Positions 10,286-23,328 are shown, numbered from the stretch's first letter. The stretch is DNA of 64,000 bases from Clavaria fumosa (GCA_951802425.1 OX637798.1:3596001-3660000), one strand, 5' to 3'. Program-made: numbers and translations. Notes: generated by a model not told the origin, from the sequence alone.

Positions 10286-11719
10286 TGTCAGGACCCATTC
10301 ATTTTTCCCTTACCCAAGCCGACTCTACCAGCATCTACAAACCTCCCAATGACCCTCTACAACCTCGCAAGCCCCTCCACACGCTTCCGGAACCCACTAT
10401 CCTCTTCCGAAAGCCTCTCCGACCTTCCCTGCGCTCGCACGACACCATACCATACTCGCGATGCCTCCTACTACATCACCCCACATGTATACTCTGCCCG
10501 CACCCACCAATTCTACGCGCAACACGCCGTTGCATGTTCTCTTCAGCCAGTGCCAATACGTTACAAGCGTTACGGCCGTTGCCTGTGTTACTACCGTTAC
10601 CCATGTGATTTCCCACCCAAGGTCACCTGCGTCACTAGCGTCACCCACATGACCATTCCTATGACCTCACAACCTTAATGCTCAAATGTGCCACTGACGG
10701 TCAGATGTGTACACCTTTCAAATTATGTTCCCCTTCTTCTCCTCAGTCGACTATAACTATGTAGCTCATGATCCGAGGATCCCCCCGTAGTTATAGTTAT
10801 GTGTACACTTATTTAACTAGGTTGTGACCCATGACAGGTCATCTTCGTGACCTTACCTATGCATTCCCAACCCCTCACGACCTTAGTAGAACATGCGCAT
10901 GGTCACTCCCTGACTAGTTATACCCCATACTACTATAGTTCTGTCGCCTGGCGACCTTTGTACTATTCCTTTTCTGTTACGCTCTCTGTACGCATGTATA
11001 TAAGTCTTGCATGTACATACAGTACGGTAGACTTGATATTGATGCATTTTGGTTTAAGCTTGAGGCATGATGCCCTTTGAGCTTGGAATCATCGTGATTG
11101 ATAGGTCTTGTCTCACTTGGTGACCTTGACAACACCAAGACCACTCTACTTCTCTCTACTTTTGTCCTCCGCGCTTGTACAACTCGCGTGCCTAAGTATT
11201 TCCTTTACTTCATCTTGGTACTGACTTCTTCGAACCCTACAGGTTCTCCCGTCGGTTGGCAAAGTCATCGCCTTCACCAACACACTTCTTAAACACTGTC
11301 GCAACTACCCATGACTCTTCCAACATTGTCTCTTTCCTTCACCTCATCTTTTTCTCTCTTACGCTTCGTCGGTCAACTTCGCGACCTTCTCAGCGTCACC
11401 TATTTCTCCCACCTCATCTATTCCTTTCTTCACACTTCATCGGTCGACCTTGCGACCTTCTCAGCGACATCTCTTGTCTCCTCACTTGTCCCTTTCCATC
11501 CTACACCTTGTCTACCAACTTCGTGACCTTCCTAGTGACGTCTCCCATCTTGCTACTTGTTCGTGTCCATTCTCACATCTTCCCAGATGTCTACGCGACC
11601 CTCCAGGACTGAGCATTCTCGACTGTGCTCAACAGTTGATTGGTCTTAGCAAGTTTCCAGGACCAGTCACCAACAAGTCGACCTCCAGCATCACTTTTGA
11701 GATGGGACAAGCCCTAACA
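10286..11719 (+). repeat. Solo LTR of the element C family
   Basis: The 1434-nt LTR starts TGTCAGGACCCATTCATTTT and ends GACAAGCCCTAACA. It is flanked by the direct repeat GCAAC (10281-10285 and 11720-11724). The same LTR borders element C at 53097-54392 and 62405-63890. Deleting the LTR and one repeat rejoins the gypsy B integrase frame exactly, so the insertion and the later LTR-LTR recombination happened in B. Repeated TCGCGACC/TCGTGACC motifs run along the LTR. Confidence 0.92.
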
Positions 11720-14499
11720 GCAACCCATGTAGTCTCACTACATGTGTTAGAAAGAGCCAGGCTAGCTCTGCTGCCATTACTGACATGGTGACTGGTACTA
11801 GGTGTACCAGTGAGGTGAGGTGGCAAATCACCACCCAGAGGTAGTCCGCCTCTTTTGACATAGGAAATGGACCTACAAAGTCCATTCCTATTGATTCCCA
11901 GGGCCACCTGGGAGTTGGGAGGGTATGTAGAAGCCCTTGCGGCTTCTGAGGGGAAGTCTTGCTCGTTTGGCACACACTGCATGACAAGCAAAACTTCTTG
12001 ATGTCCTTAGACACTGATTGCCACCAATAATAGTGGCAGACATAGTCCGTCATTATCTGCAACCCCATGTGTCCTAGGACCGCATGGGCCTCCTGGATTA
12101 CTATTCCAGGGATGCTTTTCCCTTCATGAAGGGTATGAGGCACACAGAGCACCTCATCTCCCTTTCTGTTCTCCATGAAGATCAGGTCATCCCTGATCTT
12201 GAAACTGGTGTAATTCCCTGGTTTTTCCTGTATTATTTTAAACAGGCAATCCTGTTTGTAGACATCATAGATGCTTTGCAGCACCCTGTCATCCCCCCCT
12301 TCCATGCAGGGCCTTAATGGCATGAGCATCTCATCCTGTACATCCCCGTCCACTTGGGGCTCATGCAGTGGCTGCTCCTGCTCAGTCTCCTGGTCCATGG
12401 CAGGTGCGTGTACTCGTAGTGCGTGCACCTCCTCCAGGCATCTGCAGGGCAGCTCGTCCCCTTTGGGGTCAAGGCGGATATCCACCTTCACATACTCATG
12501 ATCCAGATGAATCTCATCTGTCGCATCACTCATATGGTAACGCGAGAGGCAATCTGCAACTTTGTTGTGCTTGCCTTTAATGTAAGTAATGGAGTAGTCA
12601 AACCTCTCCATATCTTCCATCCACCTGCTGGTCAGACAAGCATGTTTGGTTCTTGAAGAACCCCAGTGCTTCGTGGTCTGTGACCACATTGATCTGTCTG
12701 CCAAGGAGTTTATCCTCCCATTTCTGCAGCAATTCAACAATCACTAAAGCCTCCCAGCCCCAAGTTTTATAACTAAACTGGGCCAGGCTGAACCTTTTAG
12801 ACATAAACCCCACCAGGTGGCAGGTTTTCCATGTCTTCCCCTGGCCATACATGGCCCCTACACCTGACACTGAGGCATCGCACATGAGCCATATTGGCTC
12901 CTGTACCACCGCATCTACCAGGCATAATATTGGTGTCTTACATGCCAATGCCTTGATCATCTCCATGCATCTATCATGGAGCAGCCTCCAGTGAAACGTT
13001 CACATTTCACTACACAGACTGGCTAACAGGCCAGTATATGTGGACAGATCGGGCAGGAACTGTCTGATGTACTGTACTAACCTGAGGAACCTTTGTACCT
13101 CATTAATGCTTGTCAGCATTTTCCAATTATGGATTTTTCCACTGTAACGTGGATTCCCCAGGCATCTATTATGTGCCCTAAGCAGTCTATGCTCTTTGAA
13201 TATAACAAGCACTTTTTCTTGCTCAAGAAAAGGCTTGCGCCTTTGAGGGTCTCAAAGACTGTCCTTAAGTGATGCTCATGGTCCTCCAAGGTCTTGGAGA
13301 AGATGAATACATCGTCTAAGTACACATGCACGTACTTCCCCAGCTGATGATGAAATATGTGCATCATCAGGCACTGAAAGGTAGCAGGGGCATTACAATC
13401 CCCTATCTGCATCACCTGTGAGAACGTGGTGCCCAAGACAGTCATGAACACCGTCTTCACATGTCCTCAGGCTCTATGCGTACTTGTTCGTATGCATCTG
13501 ATAGGTCAATCTTTGAACTATACACAGCTCTAGCCATGTCCTGTCTGATCTTATCTTGATCAGGCAATGGGGTAATATCCTGTATGGTGTTCGCATTCCG
13601 TTTCTGGCAGTCTACAAGACTACAACTGTCCGTAGCAGCGGGTTCCGGCTGCTTTTCAGTATACACAGCATAGGAGCTGCCTGCGATGCTGCTCCTGCTT
13701 CCCACCAACTGTTAGTAATGTAATGGTTCACTTTCTCAAGGAATTGTTCCTTGAATGCCTTGGCACACCAAGGCAGGTAATAGTTATAGACTTTCTTTTC
13801 ATCTATCAAGGGTATATGGTGGTTTACTGCACGAAATGGAGGCAGTCTGGGGGGGACTCCCCCAAGGAGTACGGCATACTGGTTAAACCAGTACTCATGC
13901 CTGCCCTTGAGGTAGGCATTGTCTTTCAATTTTACAGAGGCATTAGCCTCTCCCCCCTTCCAGGGCTCACCCTTGTCACAGGGGCCCAAGTGTAGTCAGC
14001 TCTTTGGAGCTTCCTTCCTCAGCACACTCTTTGCCAATACATGGAGGCATAATGCTTCTGTTTCCTCACTCAGCAACATAGCCTGAAGGGTTTTTCCCTT
14101 TCCTTTGCAAATACGGATTGCACATTGGTGCACATCCAATATCATGCGGCATTCGTACATGAACGCCATCCCAACTATGATGTCATAGTGATCAATTTTC
14201 ACTATATCAAAATACTGGTCTTCCACTGCTATGTGGCATCTGTGTGTGATCATTGATTGGCTGCCAATGCAGCTGAGTTGGATTGGAACTGGGTTATCCA
14301 GTTGGAAGGTTGGTATCTTCATCACCCAGGCGAAGTCCAGGCTCATTAAGTCTGGGGTGCTTCCCGAATCAAAAAGTGTGTACGCTTTTACACTGTTCAT
14401 GGTGATATAGGCTGCAAGGCATTGTCTTGCCTCCTTTGTTACTACCCAGACACGATCCTGTCCATTCTTTCTGGGCATGCACCCAGAACGGCCTGTCAT
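11720..14499 (-). pseudogene. Gypsy B pol: protease, RT, RNase H, integrase N-part
   Basis: Minus strand, right to left. Protease around 14400 has FDSGSTPDLMSLDFA with the DSG intact. RT blocks lie at 13989-13612 and 13460-13113, with NAPATFQCLMM and the intact active site VYLDDVFIFS. RNase H lies at 12966-12598 (PIWLMCDASVSGVGA, FSLAQFSYKTWGWEAL) and continues in 12740 (FDYSITYIKGKHNKVAD). The integrase zinc region and core show VLGHMGLQIMTDYVCHYYWW, CLSCSVCQTSK, and GMDFVGPFP carrying the first catalytic Asp. At least five frame breaks separate these blocks. The last exon-like block runs straight into the solo LTR at 11719. Confidence 0.88.
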
Positions 14500-16612
14500 T
14501 CACATGTCTGACATGCACTTCTGTCGCATAGAGGACATTGTCTTCTTCCACTTCACAGATTCCAGTGACCTGGTCGCTTTCTGTCTCTTCCTCGAGCTCT
14601 TCGAGGATGAAGAGCTCGTCTGAATTGTACTGGTCCCCACAACCAGCATAGTCATCTTCCGCAACTTCCTCCAGTAGGTTTTCGCCCTCTGGCTCCTCAC
14701 TTTCAACTGCAGGTGTCTCCTGTGGTTTATTGGGCTCTGCCTCACCCAGATCCTCCTGTAAGGTGTAGTTCCTTACATTTCCCCTAAAAGCCTCTGGCTT
14801 TTGCTGCAACTGCAGACATGCATTCACATAGTGCCCTGCTTTCCTGCAGGTATAACATGTTAGAGGAGCTTTCTGCTCCTCTCTGATTCACAGCCCAGCC
14901 TTAGGTGGTTCTAGCCAGGGTTTACTCCCTCTGGCTGGGGCGCATTCATCCTGCACATGGTCAATCCGCAGGGGAACAGGTTCCCCTGGCCTGCAGTCTG
15001 TGTGCAGCCAATATGGCTGCAGTCTCACAAACCGCTGCCCCACAGGTACTCTACCTGTGGGCGGGTTTCCTTTGGTACCTGCTGGGTTCCCTGATGAAGG
15101 CACTGCCCTCCACTGCTGGAGGTAGTGGAGGGTTGCTTCCACATGGCGACTAGTGTTGATAATATCCTTGACAGAGGATAACTTGATGCTAATCATGTGA
15201 GTTTTGAAGATGGCCTCCACCATCTAGTTAGGCAGTCTGTTAAGGAACTGCCTCTTCATTGTACTGGCCCAGGTGGCTGAGCAAATGCTCAGCCGCCTGG
15301 GCCAGTTCATTCCAGAATCCCAAGGTGCCCTTTGCCTTTGTGAACTTCACCTGGTAGAAGGTGTCCACTGCCTTCTGGGCTGTTACCTTCATCAGGAACT
15401 GCTTAAACATAGCGGTTATCAATTCCTCAAAGGTGGACCTTCGAGGAGCATGGGACAGTCCTGTTACTTCTTGGGTATACCAAGTAGTGGCTATTCTGCT
15501 CAGTTGCGAACCCGCTAACATGATGCATTGGTTCTCCAACTGTGGTCCAACTACTCTATAAAAGTAGAAGTAGTTAAGGAGGCCATCAAGCCACCTTTCC
15601 CAGATGACAAGGTCATCTCATCCATCATAGAGCTCAGGGGGCTCAATCTTAATCCCCTTAATCTTGGCTATTGCCTTGGGCAATAGCGAGGTTTTATCTT
15701 GTATCATCACAAGATAGCAATGTAACACATCACTTTGGTAGTTGGTAGAACTCGGGGATACTTCCTGAGTAATCTCCCACTCCTTCTGAGGCAGTTCCAT
15801 TCATCTGAACAGGCCCATTCGACCTGTTGGCTCTCACTGACCCAACTGCGGGTAACATGGGGTAGGCCATGGTTTTGGCCCTGCTGTCTCTCGAGGGCAA
15901 CCGCCCTCCAATCCTGGTTTTCCAGGGGTTTGAGAACCATCTGCATGGTTCTCCCTTCGCCACCCTTCCTCGTGGTCAGCTGGCGCCGTCCATCCAGCCT
16001 CCAGGGCTACCCCTAAGAGCGCCTGGCTAGGTGGGACAAATCCCACCTCATGTTCCAACGATTCACAGCATTGCCACTGTAAGGGAGCCGCTAGCGCTGC
16101 TCCCTGATTGTCTAGCAAGTCCAATACCTGCCTAACATGGGTAGCTTCCTCGCTTAGATACTGGCCTGGCGATTTTTCATCACCCTTACAAGAGCATCGA
16201 ACTCTTTGTCCTGGCAGGAGAGCTCTGCCTGAATATCTGAGAGTCTCTTGGCTACAGTGTTAGCTCGCACTATCACTGTTTGCTCATCTCTGATGTTAGA
16301 GGGAGCCTGCAAGCTTGAGTGGTCTTGCAACCACCTCTCATGAGTTTCTAAGGGCTCTTTGCCCTTTCCTTTGGAAGGCCCAGCCTTCCCGACCGATGGT
16401 GCCTTGCCAGTGACTTGGTGTGTTGTGGCACCATCCTTGTGGCAATTGCCATGTGTTGATGGCATTTTGGACCTAATGCTGTCATCAGGGGCCAGTGATG
16501 CCACATCAGCCCTTAGCAGTGGTTCACCGCTGGGCTCGACAGAGGGTCCTATCCCCTCTGGCTGCATGATGCTCATGTTGCGCAGGGGTCCTACCAAGGG
16601 AGGAGTCTCCAC
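14500..16612 (-). pseudogene. Gypsy B gag
   Basis: Blocks at 16612-16154 (N-terminal, low-complexity PSVGKAGPSKGKGKEPLE, then charged), 16124-15618, 15539-15240 (capsid-like: SRIATTWYTQEV, TFEELITAMFKQF, AVDTFYQVKFTKAKGTLGFW) and 15223-14888 follow one another in shifting frames. A CCHC knuckle CYTCRKAGHYVNAC is encoded near 14860-14820. A long acidic linker then leads to the protease. Several stops and shifts make it a relic. No LTR is found upstream before gypsy D. Confidence 0.75.
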
Positions 16613-16661
16613 TCCCTTTCAGTTGTGCTTTTTTGGTGCAGCTGTATGGGGGTGACCCACT

Positions 16662-16848
16662 TTCACATGACCCAGGCCCGGGCACATCACATGACTCACG
16701 GGGTCCGAGTGTGGGAACACCAGCAACTCCTGGGGTTCCCGCTATATATACTATGTCTTTTTCCTATTTGTACCCTTTTCCCCTTATGTTAGTATCATCA
16801 TCATTGACCTTACGTTAAGCTGTGTGAAGTGTGAGACTAAGTCTGACA
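16662..16848 (+). repeat. Truncated 5' LTR of gypsy D
   Basis: From TTCACATGACCCAGGCC to AAGTCTGACA it matches the last ~190 nt of the 3' LTR at 21740-22052. It includes a TATATATAC box (16742-16750), CCTTATGTTAGTATCATCAT and TTACGTTAAGCTGTGTG. The first 120 nt are absent. Confidence 0.85.
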
Positions 16849-17447
16849 CAATACTAACATCACACCCATCCACCCTAGCCTTGTGTCCTAACCCAGCTAG
16901 CCTGGACCCCTATCTCAAACTGTCACACTCTGTCACAGCTTATCCCCCTCATCCTCTATCTCTTTACCCTGCTCGTGGTGTGCAACAGAACCATGTGAAA
17001 TTCTTACTGTGTATAGATACACGTGACCCAACCCGGAGCACAGCCACTGTACTCCTCCCAGTGAATTGTTTAGTGTACAGGGCAAGAAAGGCCCTCTACA
17101 TAGTCTTCTAGTCGTTTCCTGGTCCAGTGGACAGGGCCCTTGCTCTGTGACCATTGTCAGAAGGGCACATGGGCAACTCATTAAGAGTTGTGGAGCGACC
17201 ACCTGGGACACCATTTGGGCCCCACGCTAGCAATAGCTTCATAGAATAAGAGTTCTATAGGTACCTAAGTACATAGAAGAGCAGCCTGAGAGGACAGGAC
17301 TGCTAAGAGATTGAAGAAATCCTGAGTGCCCAAGGCCCAGAACTTTATTTACAGCATCTAAGACTGAGACCGGGTCGAGCCCAGCTCCCCCCTGATTCAC
17401 CAGTAACTGACGTACCCCAGACCCCATCACTGCAACCAGGGTCTGAG
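16849..17447 (+). other. Gypsy D 5' leader, non-coding
   Basis: No supported gene lies here. The leader is shared with E, where it lies on the other strand at 22600-22896. It contains CTGTCACACTCTGTCACAGC and GTTTCCTGGTCCAGTGGACAGGG. No clear TGG-type tRNA primer site directly follows the LTR. Confidence 0.6.
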
Positions 17448-18440
17448 ATGGCAGACCATGTTGCCCCACCTGCAGCCCCACCGATGAGGCTTGACTTATC
17501 TGTTGCCCCCTTCAATGGGCAGAAAAAGAACTTCTGCATGTTCCTCCATTCGCTTCACCTCCAGTTTATGGCGAATCCGACCATCTATGCCACGGACCTG
17601 GCAAAGGTCCTCTACACCCTCAGCAAAATCGCTGGAGATGGGTTTGCCGCTGAGTGGGCAAATATGAAGGGAGAGGAAATCCTGGGCAATGACAAGGTTG
17701 GAACCTGGGTAGAATTCATGGAGGAGATGAAGCGGGCCTTCGACAACCCGAATGACCACACGACTGCGCTCGCCAACATCACTAAGCTGAAACAGGGCCT
17801 TACAACTGCACCTGAATTCTTCGCAAAATTCGAGACACTGTTCTGGAGAGCAGAGTTGGATGAAGTGAGGGATTCAGACATCTTGGTCCACTGGATGGAG
17901 CTGAACCTCAGCAGGAGATTGGTGGTGAGGATCTATGGTGTCTCTCTGATGCCAGAAGACTACAGAGGGTGGAAGGCACTTGCTGAGAGGCTGGATGCCC
18001 AGCAGCGATGGTTCGACAGCGTTATTGCCCAGCAGAACTCTGCGTGCCCTACCCCACCCACTGCCAACCAACCCCTCCCCCAACAAACCTGCTTCACCCC
18101 AGCCCCTCGCCCCTTCCTGGCCCAGCCACAGGCCCGCACCCCAGCCCCTCCCATCATGCTGTGTCCTGCCAGTGCTGGTGATGCCATGTTGGTTGATTGT
18201 GCCCATGCTCCTGGAGTAGGATGCACCTGTTTCCGATGTGGCCAAACTGGCCACATGCCTCCTCCCAGACACATGCCCACAGATCCCGAGACTGCAGGTC
18301 CATGCCGTGGAAAGCCAGACAAGAAATGCCAAGGACTATGAGAATGAGATCGCGTTGCTCCAAGACCATGTGGAGTTGCTTGAGAGAGAGAAGAGGGCTC
18401 CTGTTGAGGAGCCGGATTTTGGAGATGAGGTCCAGTGAGT
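17448..18440 (+). pseudogene. Gypsy D gag
   Basis: The frame opens at ATG 17448 and encodes a capsid-like protein: LDLSVAPFNGQKKNFCMFLH, DGFAAEWANMKGEEIL, WVEFMEEMKRAFDNPND, and LKQGLTTAPEFFAKFETLF. A Pro/Ala-rich linker and a knuckle CFRCGQTGHM follow, but the fourth ligand (Cys) is missing. The frame ends at TGA near 18339. A shifted continuation with ENEIALLQDHVELLEREK runs to 18438. The relic E at 22270-22548 encodes the same capsid on the minus strand. Confidence 0.85.
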
Positions 18441-21400
18441 CCAAACTGGTGCCTCGGGAGTAGATATCCCAGCCCCCCTCCCATCCCTGTATCCGCAGCT
18501 AGTATTCCAAAATACACTATCTTGCAGCAGAGATACACCCAGATTGGGGCTGAGATGAAGGACAAAGTGGAAATGGAAACCACTAAGAGTGAAATACTGA
18601 AAAGCGAAATGGGGACCATCAGGAAAGGGGAGCCAACAAAGCACCTTGCAGAGGTGCTGAAGGACACCCTATCGCATATGCCCCAAGAGCTCTCCATCTG
18701 GGTGCACCTGGAAGCTCTCAGCACTGGCAAATGGGCAACTACGAAAGCCCTTGTCAACTCAGGCTGCACCAACTGCTTTATGGATTTGGAGTGCCCGAAA
18801 ACAAGTACCCTGGCCTCTGCCAGTAATCCAGACACCTGTTTTCCCAACACTGGCCCCACTCCTGATTGGCCCCTTGGTCTTTAGCAAAGCAAAGTGGGAT
18901 GAGCTCCCCTGCTCCCACCCTGACTTTGATATTAAAATTGAGTTCAAGACTGATCCTGGGCACCTCTCCACTAAGCTATACTCACTAACGTGAGAAGAGA
19001 TGGCGGAGATGAACTGATGGGTGGATGAGCAGTTGGCATCTGGATGTATCCAACCTTCGAAATCCACATATGTGAGCCCCTTCTTCAAATGCAAGAAGGA
19101 CAAACTGCAACCAATTATCAACTACTTGAGGCTTAATGCACATCTGATTAAAGACAAGTACCCCCTCCCCCTCATCCGAGACACTGTGGATGTGTTGAAG
19201 GGGGCAACCATCTATTCCAAGATTGATGCAAAGGGAGGTTTCCCATCCATGCAGGTCTGGCCAGAGCACCAGCACCACTGTGCCTTCTTGATGCCTTGTG
19301 GACTCTTTGAACCAGCTGTCATGTGGTTTGGACTGCAGAATGCACCAGCCACCTTCCAGTGCTTCATGAATCATGTGTTGAGGGAGGAGATTGTGGGAGG
19401 ACATGTCCGAGCTTATGTGGATGATGTGATTGTGTTTGCAGAGGATTTGGCAACACATCAGTACTGGATGGATTGGGTCTTGTGGAAGTTCAGGGAGAAT
19501 GGGCTGTGCCTCAGACTCAGCAAGTGTGAGTTTGAGAAGGACAAGGTCCTCTTCCTTGGGATGAAAATTTCCCACAACTGTTTGGAGCATGACCCAGCTA
19601 AAGGCGTGGCGGTCTGTAACTGGCCATGACTGAGGAATGTGAAGGAGGTCCAGAGGTTTAGCGGGATGCTAAACTACCTCTGTCGACACATCCTGAACCT
19701 CTCTGCTCGTGCTAAACCACTGTTCCAGCTGACTGGGAAGGTCCCATAGAAATGGGAGGAGGAGGAGGAAGCAGCCTTCCAAGATCTTTGCCTGGCACTC
19801 ATATCAGCCCCAGTCTTGGCTCTGCCACAAGATAAAGGGAGATGGAAGGTAGAGACAGATGTGAGTAACTTGGCGACTGGTGGAGTCCTTTTGCAGCAGC
19901 AGATGGATGGGACCTGGAGGGTTGTGGACTACATATCCAAGGCCCTCACTGCAGCTGAGAAGAACTATGACATGTATGACAAGGAGTTCTTAGCTGTGAT
20001 TTGGGCACTTCGCAAGTGGTGGGCATACCTCATTGGAGTGGATGAGACAATTGAGATCTGGATGGACCATGCAAACCTCCAGTACTTCCAGAAGCCCCAG
20101 AAGTTGAAACCAAGACAAGTCCGTTGGGTTGGGGAGCTCCAGTGCTTTGACTTTGAGATAAAATATTGCACTGGCAAGTCAAACACGAAGGCAAATGCAC
20201 TCTCCTGGAGACCGGACTATGGAGAGATGGTAGAGGAGGATGCACTGGTGTGGGTATTCCTGGAAACAGAAGTCCATGTGTCATTCACATTGGAAATGGA
20301 GATGCTACTCCAGAAAAACAGCACAGTACATGTGCAGAAGCCAGAGGAGCTTGACGATGAGTGGATGAGAGATCAGATAGGACTCTGGCAGAAGGCAGAA
20401 ATCACATGGGTGCCCCCAGAAGCATGTGAGGCAGTGCTCACCTTTGAGCATGACCTCCCCATCGCTGGGCACCCTGGTCCATGAAAGCTGAGGGCAGCAC
20501 TGTTGAGGTCCTACTGGTGGGTGGGCATGGTGAAGGATTCCAATTGATATGCAGGTGGATGTGAGACATGCCAATGAGTAAAGCCCAACAATACCAGGTG
20601 TGCTGCCCCACTCCATCCACACCCTGTCCCTGAGAGCCTCTGGGCAGTTATCTCTTGGGACATTGTTGGGCCTTTCCCCCTCTCATGTGGTCACAATGTG
20701 ATCCTTGTCATTGTCGACAAGTTCACAAAGCGAACTCTCATTGAGGCGATTGGCCTTGACCTCATGGGACTTGGTGCTGCTTGGATCCTCCAAGACTGGG
20801 TCTTCCGCGACCATGGAGTCCCACAGAAAGTTGTGAGTGACTGGGGAACCCAATTCATGTCCAGATTCATGAAGGAGTTCTATGGGATGATTGGGGTCAA
20901 GGTGAACCCAAGTACAGCCTTCCACCCACAAATGGATGGGCAGACAGAATGGGTCAACCAGGAAGTGGAAGTGTATCTCCAGGCCTATGTTGACCATCTG
21001 CAGGATGATTGGGCAGAGTGGCTGTCTACAGCAGAGTTTGCGCTCAATAACCATGAGCACTCAGCCACTGGATTCATGCTTTCTATCTGGAGTATGGCCA
21101 GCACCCTTGGAATGGCGGTATCTGGCCACCTACTGAAGTGAACCCTGTGGCAGACAAGTGGATGGCCAAGCTCACGGAATCCTGAAGAGCAGCCAGAGAA
21201 GCAATGGGGAAGGCAGCAGATGTGATGAAGGCCAGCTATGATAAGGGAAAGTGCCCGAGTCATGAATACTCAAAGGTGGACTTAGTCTGGCTGGACACTC
21301 GGAACCTGAAAATGGATCAACCCTCCAAGAAGCTTGATAACAAGCGTGCTGGACCCTTTGCCATTGAAGAAAAGGTCGGACCAGCTGTGTACCAGCTCAA

Positions 21401-21728
21401 GCTCCCTCGAGCATGGTGCATTCACTGGGTTTTCAACAAGCTGCTACTCACTCCATATGTTGCCCCCTCTTTCCCTTCCCAGAACTTGCCTCCACCCCCA
21501 CCCCCCATGATTGACGATGACCACTTGGAGTATGATGTGGAGGCAATTCTTGATGTCAAGAAGGTTGGACAGGGAGTGAAGTATTTGGTGAAGTGGTTGG
21601 GATACCCAGTGGAGGAGAACACTTGGGAGCCTCGTCACAACCTCACTAATGTTATGCTGTTGCTCCAGGACTTCTTCCAGCAACACCCCAACAAAGCAAA
21701 ATTGGCTGGTCAAGATGCCCAGCCTTAA
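18441..21728 (+). pseudogene. Gypsy D pol: PR, RT, RNase H, integrase, chromodomain
   Basis: The protease reads ALVNSGCTNCFMDLE, with the catalytic Asp replaced by Asn (18750-18790). RT runs 19021-19629 with YSKIDAKGGF, NAPATFQCFMN and intact AYVDDVIVFA. RNase H lies near 19816-20200 (VETDVSNLATGGVLLQQ, NYDMYDKEFLAVIWAL). The integrase core runs 20690-21141 (FTKRTLIEAIG, VSDWGTQFMSRF, HPQMDGQTEWVNQE). The C-terminal part runs 21204-21728, with FAIEEKVGPAVYQLKLP and a chromodomain EAILDVKKVGQGVKYLVKWL. Stops at about 18882, 18991, 19015, 19627, 19747, 20482 and 20546 are mostly TGA, with TAG also present; several replace Trp or Arg. Confidence 0.9.
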
Positions 21729-21739
21729 GAGGGGGGTGA

Positions 21740-22052
21740 TGTCAGGACTGCTTACATAAGCACCAGAGAAGCAAGAGGGAGGGTTGCAAAAGAGATGCGG
21801 GAAGATCGCAGGAAAGTCACATGACCCGGACAGGTGGCGGATTATGTAATGTGAAATTCACATGACCCAGGCCTGGGCGCATCACGTGACTCACGGGGTC
21901 CGAGCGTGGGAACACCAGCAACACCAGCAACTCCCGGGGTTCCCGCTATATATACTATGTCTTTTTCCTACTTGTACCCTTTTCCCCTTATGTTAGTATC
22001 ATCATCATCAACCTTACGTTAAGCTGTGTGAAGCGTGAGACTAAGTCTGACA
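21740..22052 (+). repeat. 3' LTR of gypsy D
   Basis: The 313-nt LTR starts TGTCAGGACTGCTTACATAAG and ends AAGTCTGACA, after the tract AAGAGGGGGGTGA. It has a TATATATAC box at about 21949-21957. The inverted ends TGTCAG and CTGACA are visible. Compared with the 5' fragment it carries an extra ACACCAGCA repeat. Confidence 0.92.
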
Positions 22053-23187
22053 ATGGTAGGGTTGCAGCAGGTTGTGGGGATCATTCCATGACTATTGCAT
22101 CAAATCACCTTTGCTGGGCATCAAGTCTTTCTGCCAGCACTTTCCATCCTCCATATGTCTCTGGCATTGGGGAGACACCATAGATCTTCCCCACCAACCT
22201 CCTACTCAGGTTCAACTCCAGCCAATGGACTAGGATTCCTGAGTCCTTCTCTTCACACATCTCTGCCCATCAGAACAGTGTCTCAAACTTCACAAAAAAC
22301 TCCAGTGCTGTCATGGCACCCTGTTTCAACCCTGCAATGTCTGCAAGGGCAGTCACATGGTCATTTGGGTCATCAAATGCCCACTTCATTCCCTCCATAA
22401 ACTCTGCCCAGGTTCCAGCCTTGCCATTACACAGGATCTCTTCTGCCTTCATATTCACCCATTCTGCAGCAAATCCTTCTCCAGTAATTTTGCTCAGAGC
22501 AAAGAGGACCTTCACCAGGTCCATAGCATAGGTAGTTGGGTTCACCATAAACAGGAGGCAAAGTGATCAGAGGAATGTACAAAAGTTCCTTTTCTGCCCA
22601 TTGAAGGGGGCAACAGCTAGGTCCAGCATTGTTCTATGGCACTGTAAAATAAGGTTCCAGGCCTTGGGCACTCAGTATCACTCAGAGAGGTTCACAGTAG
22701 TTGTCCTCCAGGTTGGGTCACATGTATCTACACACAGTAAAAATTTTGCGTGGTTCTGTTACACACCATGGGCAAGGGAAAGGAGAAGAGGATGATAGGG
22801 GCTGAGCTGTGACAATGTGTCACAGTTTGAAATTAAGGGTACAGGCTAGCTGGGTTAGGACATGGGGCTAGGGCAGATGGGCAGATCTTAGTATTATATC
22901 AGACTGGGTCTCACACAACTTAAAGGTAAGGTCATGACAACAATACTAAGATAAGGGGAAAGGAGTACAAAATAGGAAAAGCAAAAGTATATATACTGAA
23001 TGCTTTGGCACTTGCTGGCATTCCCACACTTGGACCCTTGGATCATGTGATGCACCAAGCTGAAGGTCAGGTGACTTTGAAGATTATGTAATCTGATCCT
23101 CCACCATGGGTCATGTGACCTTCCATCAACCCTCCCCAGTTTCTCCACAACTCCTCGTTAGGATGGCTTATGTAAACAATCCTAACA
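22053..23187 (-). pseudogene. Gypsy E: 5' LTR, leader and gag fragment
   Basis: This minus-strand, decayed relative of gypsy D holds an LTR (22897-23187), a leader with the complement of the D leader, and a gag block at 22548-22270. The gag block reads YAMDLVKVLFALSKITGEGF, AEEILCNGKAGTWAEFMEGM and LEFFVKFETLF. The gag continues degraded to 22053, where the 3' LTR of D abuts. Whether D inserted into E or a rearrangement joined them cannot be decided. Confidence 0.8.
22897..23187 (-). repeat. LTR of gypsy E
   Basis: On the minus strand it runs from TGTTAGGATTGTTTACATAAG at 23187 to CAGTCTGATA at 22897. It is about 291 nt, parallel to the D LTR including the TATATATAC box (about 22988-22995). 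Its outer edge joins copia copy 2 at 23188. Confidence 0.8.
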
Positions 23188-23328
23188 GCTAGCCAGCCAA
23201 GCACCTTGAAAAAACAACATTAACATTGCAGTCAACACTCCAAACAAGGAACCAAATGATGTACCATGTTCATGCTCCTTGCAGGTGCCATCAGAGACAA
23301 GCCACACACTCTTGCACAGGCTCTCACA

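Larger units (their letters stand above)
6649..16661 (-). mobile_element. Ty3/gypsy element B (chromodomain type), 5' LTR missing
   Basis: This minus-strand element reads gag (right), protease, RT, RNase H, integrase, chromodomain, then a large extra ORF, then 3' LTR (left). It appears to have landed in the antisense ORF of H1 at about 6649. Its right end is cut by gypsy D at 16662, so no 5' LTR or target duplication can be read. A 1.4 kb solo LTR interrupts the integrase. Every coding segment carries stops or frameshifts. Confidence 0.85.
16662..22052 (+). mobile_element. Ty3/gypsy element D (chromodomain type), 5'-truncated LTR
   Basis: A plus-strand element with a partial 5' LTR (16662-16848), a 600-nt leader, gag (17448), pol to 21728, a purine tract AAGAGGGGGG, and a complete 3' LTR (21740-22052). 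Left of 16662 the 5' LTR lacks about 120 nt and abuts gypsy B. The target duplication can therefore not be read. E (22053-23187) and F (31538-32104) are relatives in the opposite orientation. Confidence 0.9.

Noticed and set aside
11256..11612. Plus ORFs rich in Ser/Leu in 11250-11800 (and at 53782, 63280)
   Set aside because: They lie inside LTRs of the element C family and recur in all LTR copies as TC-rich sequence, without coding constraint.
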